Shown here: positions 5,885 through 10,655 of the stretch, one piece after another
Numbering within the stretch: the stretch's first letter is position 1
How the letters are laid out: the number at the start of each line of letters is the position of its first letter
Origin: an uncultured Clostridia bacterium
GTDB taxonomy: Bacteria > Bacillota > Clostridia > Oscillospirales > Oscillospiraceae
Length of the DNA stretch: 10,655 nucleotides
Assembly (NCBI GenBank): GCA_945487445.1
Contig: CALYTU010000048.1
Coordinates: forward strand, 1-10,655
Direction: 5' to 3'
Position numbers and translations under genes: made by a program
The notes under the pieces: generated by a model
What the model saw: the letters and a program-made list of their open reading frames with translations, nothing else
What the model was told of the DNA's origin: nothing
The model's database searches: none

Positions 5885-6883
5885 TCAGTTTTCATACAGT
5901 TCATACAGATAGTTCACGCGGGACAGCCAGAGCGCCGCGTCGGCGCCGGAGGTCGGCTTCAGGCCAAGCTCCGCCAGATAGTCCGAGAGGAAGACCGTGA
6001 ACTTCTCGGCTCCCTTTCGGTTCAAATGCAGGCTGTCGAACCAGTCCGCAGCGTTGTCGATCCCGATTTCTTCGATCAGGTCCGTCCAGTCCTCCGCGGC
6101 CGCGCCGGGCAGCGCACGGAGATCCGCCAGGAGGCGTTCGATCTGGGCATCGGTATAGTCCGCCATGGTGGGGGACACGAAGAAAACGCAGACAATCCCC
6201 TCCGACCGGCAGAGCGCAGCGATGCGCCGGAAATAATCGAGATTATGCAGATAATTCTCGTTTCCGGGCCGAACGTCCGGAAGGCGGAGGGTTCGTTCCG
6301 TCTGGGCCTTCGCCTCGTCCAGGGGCGTATAGCCGCAGAGCATGGTCCCGTCCCAGGCCGGGACCTCCTCGTTTGCTTTCTCGTAGATTCGGTAGTGGAA
6401 CTCCTGGAGCGGATAGATTGCCAGCTCCAGAATGCCGTCCTCGCAGGCCGCGGCGGCCAGGAGCCGATTGACCGAAGCAGGCATATAACAGACGTTGGTC
6501 TTGGAATGGCCCTCGTTGACGCCAAAGTAGAGCCCGGAGGCTTCCACGAAGACGTATTTCGGGTGTTGGGTCCGCAGGCTCTGCCGCAGGTAGTAGTAGG
6601 TCAGCGAAGCGGTTTGGGAGGGACCGGCGTTGACGAAGGAGGTGACGCCCGTCTTCTCGTAGATCAAAGCCGGAATCACGTCGCAATAGACCCGGGAGCT
6701 GCCCAAAAAGAGCACGTCCACGGAGTTCTCCTCCTCTTGCAGATAAGAGGTCCAGACAGCGCCGTAGGTGGTCCGCTCCGGCATGAGCCAGCAGCCCAGC
6801 CGGAAGAGCAGGACGGCCAGGCCCGCCAGCGCCATAACCAGGACCGGGAGCTCATAGAGAAGCCGTCTTTTTTTGATTTTCAT
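5885..6883 (-). CDS. Membrane-anchored SGNH-like acyltransferase partner of the MBOAT protein
   Basis: A 332-residue protein with a basic N-terminus, one membrane helix (about residues 11-34) and an extracytoplasmic domain. SGNH-fold motifs are visible: VLFLGSSR (57-64, with S63 in the nucleophile position), NAGPSQ (85-90) as block II, and DSLHL (D283, H286) as the Asp-His pair near the C-terminus. DltD, AlgJ/AlgX and PatB are comparable partners that transfer an acyl group from an MBOAT protein to a surface polymer. The gene starts at ATG 6883 with GAGGAGG 8 nt before it; a GTG one codon earlier is too close to the ribosome binding site. The TGA of the MBOAT gene overlaps that site, so coupled translation is likely. 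Substrate and acyl group are not readable from sequence, and the protein is too diverged for me to give a symbol. Confidence 0.78.
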   Translation of the reverse strand: MKIKKRRLLYELPVLVMALAGLAVLLFRLGCWLMPERTTYGAVWTSYLQEEENSVDVLFLGSSRVYCDVIPALIYEKTGVTSFVNAGPSQTASLTYYYLRQSLRTQHPKYVFVEASGLYFGVNEGHSKTNVCYMPASVNRLLAAAACEDGILELAIYPLQEFHYRIYEKANEEVPAWDGTMLCGYTPLDEAKAQTERTLRLPDVRPGNENYLHNLDYFRRIAALCRSEGIVCVFFVSPTMADYTDAQIERLLADLRALPGAAAEDWTDLIEEIGIDNAADWFDSLHLNRKGAEKFTVFLSDYLAELGLKPTSGADAALWLSRVNYLYELYEN

Positions 6884-6896
6884 CACGGCTTCCTCC

Positions 6897-8351
6897 TCAA
6901 TATTTGAAATAGACGAAGTCCTGGGGGTTAAAGCCCTCCCCGTAGACGCCGTAGACCGCTGCCGTCACCAGCAGGGCGATCATGACCAGGTAGTAGGGCA
7001 AGACGGTGGAGGCAAGCCGCTGCGGGGATCTTCCCCGCGCCCGAAGTGCGTCCGTCAGCACGGCGGCCCCGCCGCAGATCAGCAGCATCGTATCCATCCC
7101 CGGCTTTAAACCCAAAGAGCGCAGATCCAGGCCGCCAAATCCGGACCGGAAGAGGCCCAGAATCTGACCCAAAATGAAGCGCAGCTGGCCCAGGTTTTCA
7201 GCCCGGAAGCAGAGCCAGGTCAGGCTGATCAGGCAATAGGTCAAAGCCCAGCGCAGGGCCAGATAGGGCCAGCGCAGCGCCGGCCCTTGCAGGCGGCTTT
7301 CCAGCCGGTTCCGCGCGGAGGCGGTCAGCCGTTCCCAGACCTGGAACAGGCCGTTGAGCAGGCCCCAGACCACATAGTGGACAGCGGCCCCGTGCCAGAG
7401 CCCGGAGACGGCAAAGACGGTGAGAATATTCAGGCAGGTCCGGACCTTTCCCTTCCGGCTGCCCCCGAGGGGGAAGTAGAGGTATTCCCGGAACCAGCCC
7501 GTCAGCGACATGTGCCACTTCTTCCAGAAGGACGTGACAGAGGTGGAGAAATAGGGGGCGTTGAAGTTTTCCGGGACCCGGAGCCCCATGGCCTGGGCGA
7601 CGCCGATGGCCATATTGGAATAGCCCGCAAAGTCGAAGTAGATCTGCAGGCTGTAGAGCAGGATTACCGCGATCCAGGTCAGGGGCGTCACGATCTGCCC
7701 GCCGTAGGCCGCGTTGACCAGGGTGCCGAGGTTGTCGGCCAGCACCAGCTTCTGGACCATGCCCCACGCAAAGCGGAGCAGCCCCCCCTTGAGCGCGGCC
7801 GCGTCAAAGCGCACCCGCGTTTTGATCTGGGGCAGGAAGCTTCGGGCCTGTCCGATGGGTCCGGCAAGGATACAGGGAAAAAAGGAGACGAAAACGGCGT
7901 AGTCCAGAAAGTTCTTTTCCGCCTGAATCCTGCCGCGCCAGACGTCGAACAGATAGCCCGTCGCCGCAAAGGTGAAAAAGGAGATCCCCGCCGGAAGCAG
8001 GAGCTGCACATGAATCCCCGCGGCGCCGGGAACGATCCGTCCCAGCAGGTCCAGGGTCATTTGCAGGTACTTGCAGGCAAAGAGCAGGCCGAAGTGAATC
8101 AGACAGGCGGCGGTCAAAATCGCCCGCCGCTGACCGACCCTTAACGGTTCCGGACTTCCTATCCACCGGGCCGCCCCGTAGGAGACGGCCGTTGTGGCCA
8201 GCAGGAGCAGGCCCAGAGCCGGCATGGACCACATGTAGAACACATAGTTGGCAGCCAGCAGCCAGAACCGTCGCCCCCTGCCCGGCAGCAGATACCAGCC
8301 CAGCAGGATCAGCGTGAAAAAACCGAAAAAAAGGAAGGTTGTAAAAGACAT
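6897..8351 (-). CDS. MBOAT-family membrane O-acyltransferase (AlgI/DltB/PatA-like)
   Basis: A 484-residue multi-pass membrane protein. It begins like AlgI relatives (MSFTTFLFFGFFTLILLGWYL) and shows ILAGPIGQARSFLPQ (161-175) and the YSLQIYFDFAGYSNMAIGVA block (233-252). Then follow APYFSTSVTSFWKKWHMSLTGWFREYLYFPLGG (265-297) and GLWHG (317-321), whose H320 matches the essential MBOAT histidine. Members pass an acyl group from a cytoplasmic donor across the membrane to a partner enzyme; here that partner should be the adjacent SGNH-like protein. No good ribosome binding site precedes the ATG at 8351 (the upstream stretch is A-rich), so initiation may be weak. It lies 99 nt after hisS with a GC-rich hairpin between. 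The polymer acylated is unknown; secondary cell-wall polymer, exopolysaccharide or peptidoglycan are all possible. Confidence 0.9.
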   Translation of the reverse strand: MSFTTFLFFGFFTLILLGWYLLPGRGRRFWLLAANYVFYMWSMPALGLLLLATTAVSYGAARWIGSPEPLRVGQRRAILTAACLIHFGLLFACKYLQMTLDLLGRIVPGAAGIHVQLLLPAGISFFTFAATGYLFDVWRGRIQAEKNFLDYAVFVSFFPCILAGPIGQARSFLPQIKTRVRFDAAALKGGLLRFAWGMVQKLVLADNLGTLVNAAYGGQIVTPLTWIAVILLYSLQIYFDFAGYSNMAIGVAQAMGLRVPENFNAPYFSTSVTSFWKKWHMSLTGWFREYLYFPLGGSRKGKVRTCLNILTVFAVSGLWHGAAVHYVVWGLLNGLFQVWERLTASARNRLESRLQGPALRWPYLALRWALTYCLISLTWLCFRAENLGQLRFILGQILGLFRSGFGGLDLRSLGLKPGMDTMLLICGGAAVLTDALRARGRSPQRLASTVLPYYLVMIALLVTAAVYGVYGEGFNPQDFVYFKY

Positions 8352-8411
8352 ATATTTTTATTGCTTTCGTCGTTTTCATGGGGCCAGCGCGATCCCAAAC
8401 CAAAGCAGAAA

Positions 8412-8438
8412 GCGCGCCTCCGGCCGACGGAGGAACGC
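8412..8438 (-). terminator. GC-rich hairpin between hisS and the MBOAT gene
   Basis: Stem CCTCCG/CGGAGG with a 5-nt loop, extended outward by GCG/CGC after mismatches. The minus-strand sequence after it, TTTCTGCTTTGG, is only moderately T-rich, so this could be a weak terminator or attenuator that lets part of the hisS transcript continue. Confidence 0.35.
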
Positions 8439-8450
8439 ATGAGCCCGTCG

Positions 8451-9806
8451 TCAGCCGCGGATCAGCTTGCCCGCAGCGCGGGCGTCCAGGGTAGTCCGAA
8501 CCCGGGCGGCAGCCTCGTCGAGGGTCAGAAGCGTCTGCTCGCCGGTGGTCATGTCCTTGAGAGAAATCTTTCCGGCGGCGATTTCATCCTCGCCCAGGAA
8601 GGCCGCAAAGGGAATGCCCAGCTTGTCGGCATAGCTCATCTTGGCCTTGAACTTTTTCTGCTCGGTGTAGAGCTGGGTGCGAATGCCCCGGCCCCGGAAG
8701 AAGGTGGCAGCCTCGCCGGAAGCGGTCAGGTCCTGGGTCATGGGGAGAATCAGCACATCGGCGGGGGCCGTATTCAGCTCCGGGTTCAAAAGGTTCTGCT
8801 CCTGCAGGATGTAGAACAGGCGCGTGACGCCGATGGAGATACCCACGCCGGGGAGCTGCCGATCGGTGTAAAACTCCGCCAGATTGTCATAGCGGCCGCC
8901 GGAGCAGATGGAGCCGATCTCGGGGTGATCCAGCATGACGGTCTCATAGACGGTGCCGGTGTAGTAGTCCAGGCCCCGGGCAATGGTGAGATCCACGGCG
9001 AAGTGGGTCTCCGGAACGCCGAAAGCGGACAGGTATTTCACCACGGTCCGCAGCTCCTCCAGACCCAGGTCAAAGCGTTCGTTCCGGCCCTGCCAGGCGG
9101 AAAGGCGATTCAGAACCTCGGCGTTGCCGCCCCGGATGGCAATGAATCTCATAATTTCATCGGCCTGCTCGCAGGTCAGGGCCGCGTCGTCGACCAGAAG
9201 GCCGCGAACCTTCTCAGCGCCGATCTTATCCAGCTTGTCCACCGTGCGCATGATGTCGCCCGCCCTGTCGGAAAGGCCCAGGATGGCATAAAATCCGTTG
9301 AGGATTTTGCGGTTGTTGACCCGGATCTGGAATCGCTCCAGACCCAGCTTCGTGAACGTGGCATAGATGACAGAGGGAATCTCCGCCTCATTGGCCACGT
9401 CCAGCCGACCGTCGCCGATGATGTCGATGTCGGCCTGATAGAACTCCCGGAAGCGGCCGCGCTGGGCGCGCTCGCCCCGATAGACCTTGCCGATCTGATA
9501 GCGGCGGAAGGGAAAGGAAAGCTCCCCGACGTGCATGGCCACGTATTTCGCCAGCGGGACCGTCAGATCGAAGCGCAGGGCCAGATCGGCGTCCCCCTTG
9601 GAAAAGCGGTAGATTTGCTTCTCCGTCTCGCCGCCGCCCTTGGCCAGCAGAATCTCAGCGGATTCCACCAGGGGCGTATCGAGCGGGGTGAAGCCGTAGA
9701 GAGAATAGGTCTCGCGGAGCACCTGCAAGAAACGCTCCATCTGCTGCTGGGGCGCGGGAAGGAGCTCCAGAAAGCCGGACAGCGTCCGGGGTGTGATGAT
9801 AGGCAT
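8451..9806 (-). CDS. hisS: Histidine--tRNA ligase
   Basis: Class II synthetase charging tRNA-His; acts as a dimer in the cytoplasm. The 451-residue protein has motif 1 in its N-terminal part, the ALRFDLTVPLAKYVA block (76-90) and motif 2 GKVYRGERAQRGRFREFYQADID (106-128). It also has the His-specific ARGLDYYTGTVYE (276-288), GGRYDNL (303-309), motif 3 near GVGISIGVTRL (320-330) and a C-terminal anticodon-binding domain (about 345-451). It is slightly longer than the usual 420-430 residues. The N-terminus reads TLSGFLELLP instead of the common PRGTxDxLP, a known alternative subclass by my recollection. The start is well set: GGAGGT lies 6 nt before the ATG. No T-box leader or promoter is visible upstream; a hairpin-repeat array begins 24 nt before the start codon. 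It is probably the first recognised gene of the run that ends with aspS. Confidence 0.96.
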   Translation of the reverse strand: MPIITPRTLSGFLELLPAPQQQMERFLQVLRETYSLYGFTPLDTPLVESAEILLAKGGGETEKQIYRFSKGDADLALRFDLTVPLAKYVAMHVGELSFPFRRYQIGKVYRGERAQRGRFREFYQADIDIIGDGRLDVANEAEIPSVIYATFTKLGLERFQIRVNNRKILNGFYAILGLSDRAGDIMRTVDKLDKIGAEKVRGLLVDDAALTCEQADEIMRFIAIRGGNAEVLNRLSAWQGRNERFDLGLEELRTVVKYLSAFGVPETHFAVDLTIARGLDYYTGTVYETVMLDHPEIGSICSGGRYDNLAEFYTDRQLPGVGISIGVTRLFYILQEQNLLNPELNTAPADVLILPMTQDLTASGEAATFFRGRGIRTQLYTEQKKFKAKMSYADKLGIPFAAFLGEDEIAAGKISLKDMTTGEQTLLTLDEAAARVRTTLDARAAGKLIRG

Positions 9807-9830
9807 GGTGTTACCTCCGTTCTATGTCGC

Positions 9831-10017
9831 GCGGGCTGTCAGCCCGCCGGTATCGCAGCGCGGGCGATCAGCCCGCCGATCTGTAGCGCGGGCTATCAGC
9901 CCGCCATCTGTAGCGCGGGCGATCAGCCCGCCGGTATCGCAGCGCGGGCGATCAGCCCGCCGATATCGCAGCGCGGGCTAGCAGCCCGCCGATCTGTAGC
10001 GCGGGCGATCAGCCCGC
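9831..10017. repeat. Hairpin-repeat array, block 1 (seven units)
   Basis: Seven head-to-tail copies of a palindromic unit GCGGGC-N5-GCCCGC begin at 9831, 9860, 9888, 9915, 9944, 9973 and 10001 (steps 29, 28, 27, 29, 29, 28). The central five bases are TGTCA, GATCA, TATCA or TAGCA; T-type centres extend the stem to 7 bp with a 3-nt loop. Linkers come in a few forms: CATCTGTA (27-bp step), CGATCTGTA (28) and CGGTATCGCA or variants (29). The block starts 12 nt upstream of the hisS ribosome binding site. Apparent proteins across it are artefacts of the repeat. Confidence 0.93.
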
Positions 10018-10185
10018 TTCCGTCCGGGCAGCTTCACTGGTTGGTCGTTTGTGTTCATGTTCGGCATGATTGGCGGGCTGATAGCCCGCGCTACGGCATA
10101 CATGGCGGTTGCTTCGTCGGTCGGAGACAGGTACGGACGGGGCGGCGGGGTTGGCGAACTGATCGCCCGCGTTCCCCTTGTTTGA
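10018..10185. other. Spacer inside the hairpin array with inverted unit copies
   Basis: About 170 bp of mostly unique sequence divide the two array blocks. It contains one perfect unit in the opposite orientation (GCGGGCTGATAGCCCGC, 10073-10089, followed by GCTAC) and a degraded inverted unit near 10153-10170. I see no credible gene, promoter or RNA in it on either strand. Confidence 0.6.
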
Positions 10186-10655
10186 TGTAGCGCGGGCTAG
10201 CAGCCCGCCGGTATCGCAGCGCGGGCGATCAGCCCGCCATCTGTAGCGCGGGCTATCAGCCCGCCATCTGTAGCACGGGCTAGCAGCCCGCCATCTGTAG
10301 CGCGGGCTAGCAGCCCGCCATCTGTAGCGCGGGCTAGCAGCCCGCCGGTATCGCAGCGCGGGCGATCAGCCCGCCATCTGTAGCGCGGGCTATCAGCCCG
10401 CCATCTGTAGCGCGGGCTAGCAGCCCGCCATCTGTAGCGCGGGCTATCAGCCCGCCGATCTGTAGCGCGGGCGATCAGCCCGCCGGTATCGCAGCGCGGG
10501 CGATCAGCCCGCCGGCATCGCAGCGCGGGCGATCAGCCCGCCATCTGTAGCGCGGGCTATCAGCCCGCCGATCTGTAGCGCGGGCTATCAGCCCGCCGAT
10601 CTGTAGCGCGGGCGATCAGCCCGCCGGTATCGCAGCGCGGGCGATCAGCCCGCCG
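10186..10655. repeat. Hairpin-repeat array, block 2 (seventeen units, runs off the window)
   Basis: Seventeen further head-to-tail units start at 10192, 10221, 10248, 10275, 10302, 10329, 10358, 10385, 10412, 10439, 10467, 10496, 10525, 10552, 10580, 10608 and 10637, with steps of 27, 28 or 29 set by the same linker types as block 1. One unit (10275) has a stem mutation, ACGGGC. A GCA-linked GATCA unit followed by a GTA-linked TATCA unit recurs at 10221-10264, 10358-10401 and 10525-10568. This suggests that multi-unit segments were duplicated. The last unit is complete, but the array continues at the right edge. Confidence 0.93.

Noticed and set aside
4108..6000. Long plus-strand open frame of 630 codons opposite aspS
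   Set aside because: It is antisense to a clear AspRS gene, has no family signature and results from high GC at codon third positions.
8361..10190. Plus-strand open frame of 609 codons across hisS and the array
   Set aside because: It is antisense to HisRS and then reads repetitive ARAISPP-type peptides through the hairpin units; no ribosome binding site or known domain.
9831..10655. CRISPR array
   Set aside because: The repeats are perfect short hairpins joined by 10-13 bp linkers that themselves recur. There are no unique spacers of typical size, and no cas genes lie in the window.
9807..10655. T-box riboswitch upstream of hisS
   Set aside because: No T-box sequence (TGGNACCGCG type) or specifier stem is visible; the region is hairpin repeats.
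1..10655. tRNA or rRNA genes
   Set aside because: I saw no cloverleaf with a TTCGA-type T-arm and CCA-adjacent acceptor stem, nor conserved rRNA segments, on either strand.

Overview
The window looks like chromosomal DNA from a GC-rich member of the Clostridia, probably Oscillospiraceae/Ruminococcaceae-like. This is inferred from the rplM-rpsI pair with strong GGAGG ribosome binding sites and a SigA-type promoter, the subclass of the AspRS and HisRS proteins, and the abundance of small palindromic elements. No species can be named from the sequence alone.

Layout. Positions 1-482 hold no gene but contain two intrinsic terminators, a palindrome and a short direct-repeat cluster. Positions 483-1441 carry the minus-strand rplM-rpsI operon, complete with terminator, leader hairpin and a near-consensus extended -10 promoter. 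Positions 1567-2463 hold an 80-bp imperfect palindrome, a plus-strand TtcA-like tRNA thiolation gene and its terminator. Positions 2643-4047 are a lower-GC patch containing one acyltransferase pseudogene. Two 123-bp miniature elements sit inside that gene and a third lies just upstream of its ribosome binding site. All three are flanked by 8-bp target duplications (one of them 7/8 matched). Positions 4075-9806 are a minus-strand run hisS, MBOAT acyltransferase, SGNH-like partner, aspS. Positions 9831-10655 are a large array of short GC-rich hairpin units that continues past the right edge.

How the parts fit. The conserved genes serve translation: two ribosomal proteins, two aminoacyl-tRNA synthetases and a tRNA-modification enzyme. 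The MBOAT/SGNH pair should form a two-protein machine that moves an acyl group across the membrane onto a surface polymer. It sits between hisS and aspS, which often adjoin each other in Firmicutes. The most unusual material is non-coding. It comprises two families of exactly 123-bp elements that broke one gene, where removing element plus one duplication restores the frame each time, and a mosaic hairpin array that abuts the hisS ribosome binding site with no visible promoter or T-box between them.
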